DNA of 64,000 nucleotides from Desulfovibrio sp. TomC (GCF_000801335.2 NZ_JSEH01000018.1:1-64000), one strand, 5' to 3'; numbered from the stretch's first letter, positions 26,115-34,607 are shown. The notes: generated by a model from the sequence alone, not told the origin. Made by a program: numbers and translations.

Positions 26115-27545
26115 TTAGAAAGTGTACAGGAAGCCGACCGAGGTCATCCAGGCGTCGTTGGCCTGATTGGTCATGCGGTGGCCCCAGATACTGGTTTTAA
26201 GCCCTTGGGGCGAGGCAAAACCGGTCTGGAGCGTCAGGGACAGAGCTTCGGTGACGGCATAGCGGTGATCGAAGTTGACGCCAAGGACCCATTCGCCCTG
26301 GGCCAGGTTGCGGCCCATGGCGACGTACTCGCCTGGGCCGCCGGTTGCGGCCACGGCTTTTCGCAGGCCGGCCGGGCTGTTGCGGCCGGCAATGGCGGCC
26401 AGGGTCAGCCGGCTTTTGAGAGCTTCAAAAAAAGAGATATCCCGGATGGCGATCGTAGCGCCCCAGGTGCCTGTCGGGTCGATCCCTATGGAATTATTTC
26501 CGAATTCCTGGTCGCAATCAAACAGGAACGAGGTGCCGGGTCCCCATTTGGGGGTGATGACCGGCAGGCGCTCGCTGCCGTTGGACAGGCTTGCATCCTC
26601 GCCGCTGGCAAACCAGCCGAAAAGGCCCGGGGTGGCCCAGTCAAGACCGGTATAGGTCAGGCCGGCGTCAAAGAAGTAGCCTTCGCGCCGGTTGCGGGAG
26701 CGGTCGGAACCGGCGGCGTTGCCGTAGATGCCGTCGAAATACAGGTTCACCGGGTCCAGGGCCGTGACGGACAGGGCCAGGCCGGTCCACCACATGGGAT
26801 TCTGGTTGTCGTTATACCCGGTGGGATCAAGATAGCTGCCGGCCGCGCGCAGACCGCCGGCGAAATACCCTTCAGGATCGGCGTCCTTGCCGTATACGCC
26901 GACCAAGGCCCAGGGGGCGACGTCAAACCCTTCGACCGTGATGGGCAGGGCCAGACGGTAGACGTCGAAGGCATCACCGACCTGGGTGGTGGTCGGTTGG
27001 CAGGTGCGGTTGGCGTCAAGGAGCCGACCATAAGCGGCCTCGATGGCCAGGGTATCCTCGATGATCGGGAGCTTCACGAACAAGGCGGCGCTGGATTGGT
27101 CGCCGTCATCGGCGGCCAGGACGATGCTGTCGTAAAAGACCCCGGTATGCGGCACGGAAAAGGGTTGGTAGCCGGCAGTCACTTCAATGTTGGCGCCGGG
27201 CCATTTGAATTGAAGATAGGCCAGGTAGGGTTCGATGGCCGCTTGCGGGTTGGCCGCAGTGAGATAGCCGGAACCCCAGGTCTCGTCATCAATACGCATC
27301 CCGAAGCGAAACTTGAGGTTTTCATTGGCCACGAAATCGGTGCGCAGCCGCAGTCGTTGCCAGATCGTGGTCCGGTCTTCAGTCTGGGTTCCGGTTTCAT
27401 CCCAGCCGGTAAAATTGCGGTTGGCGAAAAAGACGCCGTACACCCGGGCGTCTCCGGCCATTTTCACTTCTGTGGCCGCGTGCCCCGGGGTTGCTGCCAG
27501 GACATAGACGGCCAGGACCAGCAGCAACACAATCGTTCTTCGCAT
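26115..27545 (-). CDS. Outer-membrane porin (desulfovibrio homotrimeric porin type)
   Basis: 476 residues from ATG 27545, with AAGGAG 9 nt upstream. A signal peptide ends at about ATPGHAA. The mature chain alternates polar and aromatic residues along its length (for example LKFRFGMRIDDETWGSG), as in beta-barrels, and ends in Phe after aromatic alternation (SVGFLYTF), the outer-membrane insertion signal. It resembles the large porins abundant in Desulfovibrio. A monocistronic gene is likely, with its own leader. Confidence 0.85.
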   Translation of the reverse strand: MRRTIVLLLVLAVYVLAATPGHAATEVKMAGDARVYGVFFANRNFTGWDETGTQTEDRTTIWQRLRLRTDFVANENLKFRFGMRIDDETWGSGYLTAANPQAAIEPYLAYLQFKWPGANIEVTAGYQPFSVPHTGVFYDSIVLAADDGDQSSAALFVKLPIIEDTLAIEAAYGRLLDANRTCQPTTTQVGDAFDVYRLALPITVEGFDVAPWALVGVYGKDADPEGYFAGGLRAAGSYLDPTGYNDNQNPMWWTGLALSVTALDPVNLYFDGIYGNAAGSDRSRNRREGYFFDAGLTYTGLDWATPGLFGWFASGEDASLSNGSERLPVITPKWGPGTSFLFDCDQEFGNNSIGIDPTGTWGATIAIRDISFFEALKSRLTLAAIAGRNSPAGLRKAVAATGGPGEYVAMGRNLAQGEWVLGVNFDHRYAVTEALSLTLQTGFASPQGLKTSIWGHRMTNQANDAWMTSVGFLYTF

Positions 27546-27680
27546 CTGCGACACTCCTTCCTCATCTTCCGCGTAGTTCATAGGGACTCAGTTCAAGAGT
27601 GCTTGCCCGTTTTTGTCTCCTCTTGATTTTGGGACGAAATTCAATGGCTGTGGACGGGGCGTTCGATCCAGGCAGCATTC

Positions 27681-28376
27681 TCACGGCATCCTGATGCCGT
27701 CCCGGCAGGAGCCGAACAACCGCCGCACATCCCCGGCCACGGCAGTGAACGCCGCTACCACTTCCGGATCGAACTGGCTGCCCGAGCAGCGTACGATTTC
27801 CCGGAGGGCCTCGTCAAAACCCATGGCTGGACGGTAAGGCCTGGTTTGCAGCATGGCGGACAGGCTGTCGGCCACACAGATAATGCGCGCCCCAAGCGGA
27901 ATGGCTTGGCCGCAAAGCCCTTGGGGATAGCCGCCGCCGTCGAAGCGCTCGTGGTGGGCCTTTACCATTGCAACGATGCCGGTCTGGGCAAAGCAGGTCA
28001 GCGGCAGGAGGATCTCCGCGCCGATGACCGGATGGGCCTTCATTTTCTCCCATTCATTCGGGTTCAGGCGGCCGGGTTTGCCAAGCACGGCGTCGGGTAC
28101 GCCGATTTTGCCGATGTCATGCAGGTGGCCGGCCACATGGATGCAGGCGGTCGCCTCCCGGGGCAGGCCCATGACCGTGGCCAGGTAGTTGGCCACCTCG
28201 GCCACCTCCTCGGAATGGGCCAGGGTATGCGGGTCCTTGGCGTCAATGGCTTTTCCGAGAGAGGCGGCCAATTCGTGGACCAGGGCCATCAGCGCGTCCT
28301 GGTCCGGACCGGCAGGTGCGGTCAGGACCTCAAAGACCCCGGGTACGGCAAGAAGCAGGCTTGGCGGCATGGTCAT
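27681..28376 (-). CDS. Stand-alone HD-GYP domain protein (probable c-di-GMP phosphodiesterase)
   Basis: 231 residues made almost only of an HD-GYP domain. HLHDIGKIGVPD has the metal-binding HD and Lys, and HHERFDGGGYPQGL is the GYP motif. ARIICVADSLSAML holds the later conserved Asp. It would cleave cyclic di-GMP. No receiver or other sensory domain is present. It starts 22 nt after the stop of the HMA-like gene of the P1B ATPase operon, so it may be the last gene of that operon. The start is uncertain (ATG 28376 or 28370; no clear Shine-Dalgarno). Confidence 0.87.
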   Translation of the reverse strand: MTMPPSLLLAVPGVFEVLTAPAGPDQDALMALVHELAASLGKAIDAKDPHTLAHSEEVAEVANYLATVMGLPREATACIHVAGHLHDIGKIGVPDAVLGKPGRLNPNEWEKMKAHPVIGAEILLPLTCFAQTGIVAMVKAHHERFDGGGYPQGLCGQAIPLGARIICVADSLSAMLQTRPYRPAMGFDEALREIVRCSGSQFDPEVVAAFTAVAGDVRRLFGSCRDGIRMP

Positions 28377-28398
28377 ATGGGCAACAACTGGTTGGGCA

Positions 28399-28830
28399 TC
28401 AAGCCAAAAAACGGCGACGGTGCAGGTACAGATGCCAGGCGGCAAACCCGGCCAGAGCGAGACCGAAGGCCAGATGGGCGGTCTTGGCGTCGGCCAGTCC
28501 GGTGGCCACGGTGGCGGCCATGCAGCCGGCCAGGCCGATTTTCTGGGTACGGCGTTTGAGCTGCGCGTTGGTCATCGTCTTTTGGGCCGGTTGGCCGGCA
28601 GCCAGGGTCTGGGCATGGGTGGCGGCCAGGGCTTCGGCCATGGCCGCCAGATCGTCGGTGGCCACGGACTCGTCGTGGGTCACCAGGACACTGCCGGTCC
28701 GGGGATTGGCTTCGATGGCGGTGATGCCGGACATCTGGGCCAACTGGCTGGTCACAATCGCAAGCAGGTCAGGGTCGGACAGGGCCGGGTGCCGGAACCG
28801 GATACGGCCTTCAAGGCAGCTGGCTATCAT
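28399..28830 (-). CDS. HMA-like membrane protein, FezC-like candidate
   Basis: 143 residues from ATG 28830, overlapping the ATPase stop by 20 nt. Residues 1-75 resemble a heavy-metal-associated (HMA_2-like) fold, but with no CxxC. The N-terminus holds GRIRFR (residues 8-13), echoing GRMRLR at residues 12-17 of the ATPase. Residues 90-143 are hydrophobic with two helices and a basic end (HRRRFLA). A small HMA-plus-membrane protein after a P1B ATPase fits FezC of ferrosome operons; that assignment is inference from layout and recalled literature. Confidence 0.6.
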   Translation of the reverse strand: MIASCLEGRIRFRHPALSDPDLLAIVTSQLAQMSGITAIEANPRTGSVLVTHDESVATDDLAAMAEALAATHAQTLAAGQPAQKTMTNAQLKRRTQKIGLAGCMAATVATGLADAKTAHLAFGLALAGFAAWHLYLHRRRFLA

Positions 28831-31042
28831 GGGCGACGCCTCCGCAGGGCAGTTGTTTGGGGAGATAGGGACGCAGGCTGGCCAGGGCAATGCCCATGGT
28901 GGCCAGGTTATGGGCCAGGGCCGAGACGCCCGGGGTGATGCGGCCCAGAAGGCCCAAGCCCAGGATGACGGAATTGATCAGGCAGATGGCGCGAAAATTG
29001 GAGCGCAGCCGGCCCATAAGGCCGCTTGCGATGTCGCGCAGGGCGACCACGCTTGTAAGGCTCCCTTCGGCCAGCAGGATATCGGCGGCGGCCTGGGCAA
29101 TGTCCGCGCCATGGCGCGGGGCAATGCCGACGTTGGCTGCGGACAGGGCCGGCGAGTCGTTGATGCCGTCGCCGACCATGGCCACGACATGCCCGGCCTC
29201 GCGCAGTTCGCGCACAATACGGGTCTTGTCTTGGGGCAGAACCTGGGCATGGTAGTCGGTGATGCCGAGTTCCCGGGCGGCGAGGGCGGCCGGAGCGGCG
29301 GCGTCGCCGGTAAGCATGACCAGCCGCGTCACGCCCCGGGCGGTCAGTTCGCGAAGGACCTGCGGTGCCTGGGGAACGAGCGGATCCTCGATGGCCAGTA
29401 CGCCGGCCACCGTGTCGCCAATGGCCAGATACAGGGTGGACAGGCCGGCCAGGCCACGGGCTTCGATGGTGGTGTCGGCCTCGGTGATGTCGATGCCTTC
29501 GTCCTCGCCGATGAAGTGTCGGCTGCCCAGGCGCACCCGGTCGGTCCCGACCATGGACGACAGGCCGTGGGCCAGGATGTAGTCCACGTCGGCATGGAAC
29601 TCCTGGTGCTCGACTCCTTCCTGTTCGGCCTGACGGACCACGGCCCGGGCTACGGGATGGGGGAAGTGCTCTTCCAGGCAGGCGGCCAATTTGAGGACGT
29701 CGTACCGGGTGGAGCCGTTTAAGGGTTCAACGGCCGCCACCTTGGGCCGGGCCTGGGTGAGCGTGCCGGTCTTGTCGAAAACGAAGGCGTCGGCCGAGGA
29801 CACGCCTTCCAGGAACTTGCCGCCTTTGACCAGGATGCCGCCGGAGGCAGCCTCCCGCATGGCGGCCAGAACAGCCAACGGAGCCGAGAGCTTGATGGCG
29901 CAGGAGAAGTCGACAAGCAGCACGGCCGAGGCCAGGCGCGGGTTTCGGGTGAGGGCAAAGACCGCCAGCGCGCCAAGCAGGGTCCAGGGCACGACGGCAT
30001 CGGCAAAGCGTTCGGCCAGATCCTGGGCCTTGGCCTTGAAGTTTTCCGACTCCTCAATGACCCCCACCATCTTCTGGATGCGCGTCTCGCCGCCGGATTT
30101 CTCCACCCGGACAACGATCCCGCCTTCCTCGACCACCGTGCCGGCAAAGACCGTGTGCCCCGCCCGTTTGTGGGCGGGCAACGGTTCGCCGGTCATGGAG
30201 GCCTGGTTGACCAGCCCCTCGCCCTCGGCCACCACGCCGTCGACCGGTATGGCGTTGCCTCTGGTGACGATGGCCAGATCGCCGGGCACGACCTCGGAGG
30301 CCGGGATGTGCACCGGACCGGCCTCACGCCGCACCCAGACGGCGTCAAAGGTGGCGGCCAGCGTCTCGGCCAGACTGTCGCGGGAGCGTTTGCGGGTGGA
30401 GCTTTCCAGCACTTCGCCAAGCCCGAGCAGCAGCGCGATGCCGGTAGCGGCCCGGTAGTCCCGACGGGCGACAGACACGCCGATGGCCAGGGCGTCGAGA
30501 ACCTCGACATTGAGTTTGCCGCGCAGCAGAGCGGCCGCCCCTCGCTTGATAAACGGCAGCACCCGCTTGAGCAGGAAGAGTGGGCGAAAAGCCGGCGGCA
30601 GGATCGCGCGCGCCAGGAACATGCCGGCTTCACGGGCCATGGACTGCATCGGGGTGGTGACCGGGGCTTCGGCCGGGGCCGCAAGCTTGTTTCCGGCCGC
30701 CTGGGCATGGCGGTTGACCGTACCCGGCGCGGTTCTGGTTGTTTTCTTGATGGTTCTGGCGGCCTGGGCCGCCAGGGTGGGGGTGCGGGATCGGGGACCG
30801 GCCAAGGGGGCCTTGGCCGAACAGCCGTTTTGGGCCATGGCCTGGAGGGCGAGGCGCACCCGCGCTCCGTCGTACAGGACCAAAAGGCCGCAGGTAGGGG
30901 CCGAGGCGATCACCTCGGCCACGCCGGAAAGGGCCGAGGCGGCAGCGGCCATGGCCGGAGCCTTGGCCGAAAAGGTTTCGGGCGAGGCGAAGCGCAGGCG
31001 CATCCGCCCCGGAATATCGTGAACAATGGCGCAGTGCGTCAT
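28811..31042 (-). CDS. fezB: P1B-type heavy-metal ATPase, candidate ferrosome ATPase FezB
   Basis: 743 residues. The N-terminal HMA-like domain lacks CxxC and begins with IPGRMRLRF. The actuator has TGE (about 285-287), the phosphorylation motif DKTGTLT starts at Asp423, HP is at 462-463, and GDGIND at 624-629. The membrane metal-site motif is SCA (Ser380-Cys381-Ala382, in VDFSCAIKLSAP) instead of CPC or CPH, so it is not an ordinary copper or zinc exporter. Such ATPases, called P1B-6 as I recall, include FezB, which loads iron into ferrosome organelles of anaerobes. A small membrane gene precedes it and an HMA-like gene follows. A Mn, Fe or other metal exporter remains possible. Confidence 0.68.
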   Translation of the reverse strand: MTHCAIVHDIPGRMRLRFASPETFSAKAPAMAAAASALSGVAEVIASAPTCGLLVLYDGARVRLALQAMAQNGCSAKAPLAGPRSRTPTLAAQAARTIKKTTRTAPGTVNRHAQAAGNKLAAPAEAPVTTPMQSMAREAGMFLARAILPPAFRPLFLLKRVLPFIKRGAAALLRGKLNVEVLDALAIGVSVARRDYRAATGIALLLGLGEVLESSTRKRSRDSLAETLAATFDAVWVRREAGPVHIPASEVVPGDLAIVTRGNAIPVDGVVAEGEGLVNQASMTGEPLPAHKRAGHTVFAGTVVEEGGIVVRVEKSGGETRIQKMVGVIEESENFKAKAQDLAERFADAVVPWTLLGALAVFALTRNPRLASAVLLVDFSCAIKLSAPLAVLAAMREAASGGILVKGGKFLEGVSSADAFVFDKTGTLTQARPKVAAVEPLNGSTRYDVLKLAACLEEHFPHPVARAVVRQAEQEGVEHQEFHADVDYILAHGLSSMVGTDRVRLGSRHFIGEDEGIDITEADTTIEARGLAGLSTLYLAIGDTVAGVLAIEDPLVPQAPQVLRELTARGVTRLVMLTGDAAAPAALAARELGITDYHAQVLPQDKTRIVRELREAGHVVAMVGDGINDSPALSAANVGIAPRHGADIAQAAADILLAEGSLTSVVALRDIASGLMGRLRSNFRAICLINSVILGLGLLGRITPGVSALAHNLATMGIALASLRPYLPKQLPCGGVAHDSQLP

Positions 31043-31069
31043 GTGTAATAACTCCAGCCGAAGCCAGGG

Positions 31070-31330
31070 TTAAGCCGACTCGCCTTCAGTGACGGGTTTG
31101 CTCTCGCGGGCATCCTTGGCATGTTTGGCTTCAGCCATCAGGTCTTCGATATTTTCCTTGGCCCGTTCCAAAACCGATGCCGTTTTTTCCTTGAGGTCCA
31201 TGCCATGGGACAACAGATCGGTCATGGCCGGTCGGACCGAAAATTTGCCCTTGCCCAGGGCCACCGCGCCCAAGGCTCCAAGGGCCACCCCGGCAACCAG
31301 AAACAGTCCGTTTTTGAGAGAATCATTCAT
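31070..31330 (-). CDS. Small single-span membrane protein, FezA-like candidate
   Basis: 86 residues from ATG 31330, with AAGGAG 8 nt upstream. One membrane helix with a Gly/Ala face (about residues 8-28, NGLFLVAGVALGALGAVALG) is followed by an amphipathic charged tail. It is the first gene of the ATPase operon, 27 nt before the ATPase start, and a Fur-box-like site lies about 110 nt upstream. Small membrane proteins accompany FezB in known ferrosome operons; similarity here is by position and topology only. Confidence 0.6.
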   Translation of the reverse strand: MNDSLKNGLFLVAGVALGALGAVALGKGKFSVRPAMTDLLSHGMDLKEKTASVLERAKENIEDLMAEAKHAKDARESKPVTEGESA

Positions 31331-31426
31331 TGGCTCAGCTCCTTTTCTAACGAGTGACGGTGCGGGCAGTTTCTCAGACCGCGTGCTCAGTGAGGCATTT
31401 GGGTGACGGCCCAAATACAGGGGGGA

Positions 31427-31455
31427 TCATTATTGAATTTGAAAATCGTTGTCAA
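31427..31455 (-). promoter_or_regulatory. Promoter of the P1B ATPase operon with Fur-box-like operator
   Basis: TGAAAATCGTTGTCA at 31440-31454 matches the 7-1-7 Fur consensus TGATAAT-N-ATTATCA at 12 of 14 informative positions. It is flanked by TTGA...TCAA symmetry. On the minus strand it overlaps TTGACA (31455-31450), a perfect -35 hexamer, with TAATGA 17 nt or AATAAT 15 nt downstream as -10. Fur bound there would block transcription of the small membrane protein, ATPase and HMA-like genes when iron is plentiful. Confidence 0.6.
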
Positions 31456-31499
31456 CATCAATAAAGCAGTCTCTCCTCCTCAGGGTCCGGGAGAAAGAC

Positions 31500-31534
31500 A
31501 AAAAAAAGACGCCGGCGGATACAATCCGCCGGCG
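31500..31534 (-). terminator. Rho-independent terminator of cydB
   Basis: On the minus strand an 11-bp stem CGCCGGCGGAT / ATCCGCCGGCG with loop TGT is followed by TC and then a run of eight T. It lies 22 nt past the cydB stop and separates the cyd transcript from the ATPase operon. Confidence 0.92.
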
Positions 31535-31556
31535 CCGTTGCGTGGAGTCGTTTGGC

Positions 31557-32585
31557 CTAGTAGGCTTCTTCGTACTCGAGGTCTTCCTTGGTCACCGGGT
31601 GACGGAAGGTGCGAAGTGTCCAGATCTGGTAGGCGATGACCACAGGCACGAACACCAGGGCCACGCCCAGCATGATGGCCAGGGTCATGGGCGAGGACGA
31701 GGAGTTCTCGATGGTCAGCGAGAAGGCCGGGTTGAGGCTTGAGGGCAGCAGAGCCGGGAAGATGCCGACCACGCCAAACAGGGCCGTGGTCCCGATCAGC
31801 AGGGCCGAAGCGCCCCAGGAAGCCAGGATGCGTCCGGCCCGGCGGTAATGGCAGGTCAGCAGCAGGCCGGCCACGGCCGCCAGCAGGATGACGAACAGGA
31901 TGGGGTTGACCAGGTAATTGGTGAAGAGCTTGGTCATGGCAAAGCTCATGACCAGGAACAGCACGATGACGCCGGCCAGGATGGGCCAGAGCTTGCCGGC
32001 CAGGGCCACGGCCCGGGCGTGGACGTCGCCAACGGACTTGTAGGCCAGCCACAGCGCGCCGTGGTGGGCGAAAAGCAGCACGAACAGGACGCCGCCGGCC
32101 AGACCGTAGGGGTTAAGCAGCGTGAGCAGGTTGCCGTGCAGGATGCCTTCCTGATCGATGGGGATGCCCTTGAAGATGTTGGCAAAGGCCACGCCCAGGA
32201 GCAGGGCCGGCAGGAAGCTGCCCAGGAAGTTGCAGGTGTCCCACAGTTTGCGCCAGCCAGGGCTGTCCACCTTGGAGCGGAACTCAAAGGACACGCCGCG
32301 CAGGATCAGGGCGAAAAGCAGCAGCATAAGCGGCGTGTACAGCGATGAGAACATGACGGCATAGGTTTTGGGGAAGGCGGCAAAGGTCACGCCGCCGGCG
32401 GTAATGAGCCACACCTCGTTGCCGTCCCAAAACGGCCCCATGGCGTTGTACATGATGCGTTTTTCTTCATCGGTTTTGGCGAAAAAGGGCATGATGCTGC
32501 CGATGCCGAGATCAAATCCGTCCAGGATGAAATAGACGGCCCAAAGTACGCCCCACAGGATAAACCAGATGGTTCCGAGATCCAT
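31557..32585 (-). CDS. cydB: Cytochrome bd ubiquinol oxidase subunit II
   Basis: 342 residues with eight or nine membrane helices. It starts MDLGTIWFILWGVLWAVYFILDGFDLG, the CydB signature, followed by GPFWDGNEVWLITAGG. It pairs with CydA to reduce oxygen to water without pumping protons, in anaerobes mainly an oxygen-defence enzyme. ATG 32585 is preferred to ATG 32591 because the AAGGAG lies 8 nt before the former and only 2 nt before the latter. cydA is 78 nt upstream in the same direction. Confidence 0.95.
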   Translation of the reverse strand: MDLGTIWFILWGVLWAVYFILDGFDLGIGSIMPFFAKTDEEKRIMYNAMGPFWDGNEVWLITAGGVTFAAFPKTYAVMFSSLYTPLMLLLFALILRGVSFEFRSKVDSPGWRKLWDTCNFLGSFLPALLLGVAFANIFKGIPIDQEGILHGNLLTLLNPYGLAGGVLFVLLFAHHGALWLAYKSVGDVHARAVALAGKLWPILAGVIVLFLVMSFAMTKLFTNYLVNPILFVILLAAVAGLLLTCHYRRAGRILASWGASALLIGTTALFGVVGIFPALLPSSLNPAFSLTIENSSSSPMTLAIMLGVALVFVPVVIAYQIWTLRTFRHPVTKEDLEYEEAY

Positions 32586-32663
32586 GGCCATTCTCCTTCG
32601 ATTAGCAACCGGCCGGGCCGGGTTGAGTCATGCGCGTTGCCAGAACATCAAGGCTGCCCGGGG

Positions 32664-33965
32664 CTAGTGCGGCTGGGAGCGGGCGTATTTGGCCAAAAGG
32701 AAGATGTCCAGGGCGGCGAGCAGGATATAGACCACGAAGAAGGCCGCCAGACTAATGGCCACCTGGGAGGTGGCAATGGGCGAGACGGCGTCCTTGGTGC
32801 GCATGATGCCGTAAACGATCCAGGGCTGGCGACCCACTTCGGCCACGGCCCAGCCGGCCTGCAGGCAGAGGTAGGGCAGGGGGATGCCCCAGATCAGGAG
32901 CTTCAACAGCCGGGGGGAGCTTTCGACCGGCTGATGGCGGGCTATGAAGGCCAGGATGGCCAGAACGATCATGGCCGTGCCCAGGCCGACCATGACGCGG
33001 AAGGCGGAAAAGGTCAGGGCGACGGGCGGACGGTCTTCCTTGGGGAAATCTTTGAGTCCCTTGACCGAAGCCGACGGGTCATTGAAGGCCATGAGGCTCA
33101 GGATGCTCGGGATACGGCCGATCTCGATGCTGTTCTTTTCATTGTCCGGATCGGGCAGGGCAAAGAGATACATGGGCGCGTTTTTCTGGGTGTCCCAGTG
33201 GGATTCCATGGCCGCCAGCTTGGCCGGCTGCACCTCGGCCACGATATTGCCCTGGCGGTGGCCGACGACAGCCACGAGCAGGGAGAAGATCAGGGCAAAG
33301 CCGGCGCCGATGCGAAACGACTTGGTGAAAAAGTCGATGTTCTGCTTGCGAAGCAAATGCCAAGCCGAGACGCCTACCACGAAAAATCCGGCCAAAGCCC
33401 AGGCCCCGGTCACGGTGTGGAGGAAGGCGTTCCAGCCGTAGCCGTTGGTAATGACATCGATGAAGCTGCCCAGTTCAGCCCGGCCGTTTTGGATCACGTA
33501 GCCGACCGGGTGCTGCATGAAGCCGTTGGCCAGAATGATCCACAGGGCCGAAAAATTGGCGGCGATGGCGACCAGCCAGATGGCCAGGAGGTGGACTTTG
33601 GGCGAGAGTTTGTTCCAGCCGAAAATCCAGACGCCCAGGAACGTGGATTCCAGGAAAAAGGCGGCGGTTGCTTCAATGGCGAGCAATGAGCCGAAAATAT
33701 CGCCGACAAAGGCCGAATAGCGCGACCAGTTGGTGCCGAACTGAAATTCCAGGGTGATGCCGGTGACGATGCCCAGGGCGAAGTTGATGAGAAACAGCTT
33801 GCCCCAGAATTTGGCCATTCGTTTGTACGTCTCGTCCCCGGTGCGGACGTACTTTGTTTCCATGATCGCAATGAGCACGGAAAGTCCCAGGGTGAGTGGG
33901 ACAAAGATAAAGTGAATGAATGTCGCAAAGGCGAACTGCAGTCGTGAAAGCATGAGCGTGTCCAT
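32664..33965 (-). CDS. cydA: Cytochrome bd ubiquinol oxidase subunit I (short Q-loop)
   Basis: 433 residues. Heme ligands are present: His18 in FATFIHFIFV, a His in the AFLHTVTGAWALAG region, and Met in FSAFRVMVGLG. GWAVAEVGRQPW carries the Glu of the heme b595/d site. It lacks the roughly 90-residue Q-loop extension of the Escherichia coli enzyme. AAGGAG lies 7 nt before the ATG. It is the first structural gene of cydAB, 138 nt after the rrf2 stop. Confidence 0.96.
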   Translation of the reverse strand: MDTLMLSRLQFAFATFIHFIFVPLTLGLSVLIAIMETKYVRTGDETYKRMAKFWGKLFLINFALGIVTGITLEFQFGTNWSRYSAFVGDIFGSLLAIEATAAFFLESTFLGVWIFGWNKLSPKVHLLAIWLVAIAANFSALWIILANGFMQHPVGYVIQNGRAELGSFIDVITNGYGWNAFLHTVTGAWALAGFFVVGVSAWHLLRKQNIDFFTKSFRIGAGFALIFSLLVAVVGHRQGNIVAEVQPAKLAAMESHWDTQKNAPMYLFALPDPDNEKNSIEIGRIPSILSLMAFNDPSASVKGLKDFPKEDRPPVALTFSAFRVMVGLGTAMIVLAILAFIARHQPVESSPRLLKLLIWGIPLPYLCLQAGWAVAEVGRQPWIVYGIMRTKDAVSPIATSQVAISLAAFFVVYILLAALDIFLLAKYARSQPH

Positions 33966-34007
33966 GATCTGTCTCCTTTTCCTCCGTGTTGACCGTACAC
34001 CTGTATC

Positions 34008-34081
34008 GCATTTTCCCCTTCACCGGGCCTTGCGGCATCCTTGCGGTCCGCCCCACTCTAGCACCGGGTTCAGGAAAATGC
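34008..34081. promoter_or_regulatory. Inverted repeat in the cydA leader
   Basis: GCATTTTCC (34008-34016) and GGAAAATGC (34073-34081) are perfect complements 56 nt apart. The 138-nt rrf2-cydA gap is otherwise featureless apart from two copies of CACCGGG. It could form a leader hairpin or a two-site operator; no known regulator motif is recognised. Confidence 0.3.
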
Positions 34082-34103
34082 ACCAACCCCATTACAAAAA
34101 ACA

Positions 34104-34559
34104 TTAACCATTTCGCGCGGGCAACGGCTCCGGCGAGCGCCCCTGGCAGGTCCGTTTCTCCATGGCCGCCAATTCGGCCAGAGTCGTTGCGCCCAGGGTG
34201 CTTCGCAGCTGCCGCCGCGCGTTTTCCCAGACATGATGCACCGAGCAGATAGTCTGCCGGTCGCAACTTTCAGGACGATTAATGCAGTCATTCAGAAAGA
34301 TTTCGCCGTCAATAGCCTCGATGACGCTCAAGAGCGTGATGTCTTCTGAACGCCTGACCAATTCGTAGCCGCCCTGGGAGCCTTGGCGGATGCTGATGAT
34401 CCCGGCCCGGGCCAGTTGCTGGGCGACCTTGCCGAGGAACTGGGCCGGCACATCCATGGCTTCGGCAATTTCCTTGCGCCCAATGAGTGTCCGCTCGCTG
34501 TGCATGGCCAGATACAGAACACAACGGATGGCATATTCGCCGGCTCTGGTTAAACGCAT
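34104..34559 (-). CDS. Rrf2-family iron-sulfur regulator
   Basis: 151 residues from ATG 34559, with GAGGGG upstream. MRLTRAGEYAIRCVLYLA and IAEAMDVPAQFLGKVAQQL form the Rrf2 winged helix, and GSQGGYEL is the wing. Cys92, Cys99 and Cys105 (C-x6-C-x5-C) would bind an iron-sulfur cluster. Lying directly upstream of cydAB on the same strand, it may sense oxygen or nitrosative stress and control cydAB and itself. A palindrome lies in its promoter (34579-34596). Confidence 0.9.
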   Translation of the reverse strand: MRLTRAGEYAIRCVLYLAMHSERTLIGRKEIAEAMDVPAQFLGKVAQQLARAGIISIRQGSQGGYELVRRSEDITLLSVIEAIDGEIFLNDCINRPESCDRQTICSVHHVWENARRQLRSTLGATTLAELAAMEKRTCQGRSPEPLPARNG

Positions 34560-34578
34560 GTCGCCCCTCAAATTTAGA

Positions 34579-34607
34579 TTAATCGGACACGATTGATCCT
34601 ATATAGG
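34579..34607 (-). promoter_or_regulatory. Candidate operator and promoter of the rrf2 gene
   Basis: AATCG-N4-CGATT is a perfect inverted repeat (34581-34594), extended to 34579-34596 with one mismatch. It lies 20 nt upstream of the start. Next to it is CCTATATAGG (34598-34607), a perfect 10-bp palindrome holding a TATA-like stretch. Both fit an autoregulated promoter. Confidence 0.45.

Noticed and set aside
28811-31042. Copper or zinc exporting ATPase (CopA/ZntA)
   Set aside because: The membrane motif is SCA rather than CPC, and the N-terminal domain lacks CxxC.
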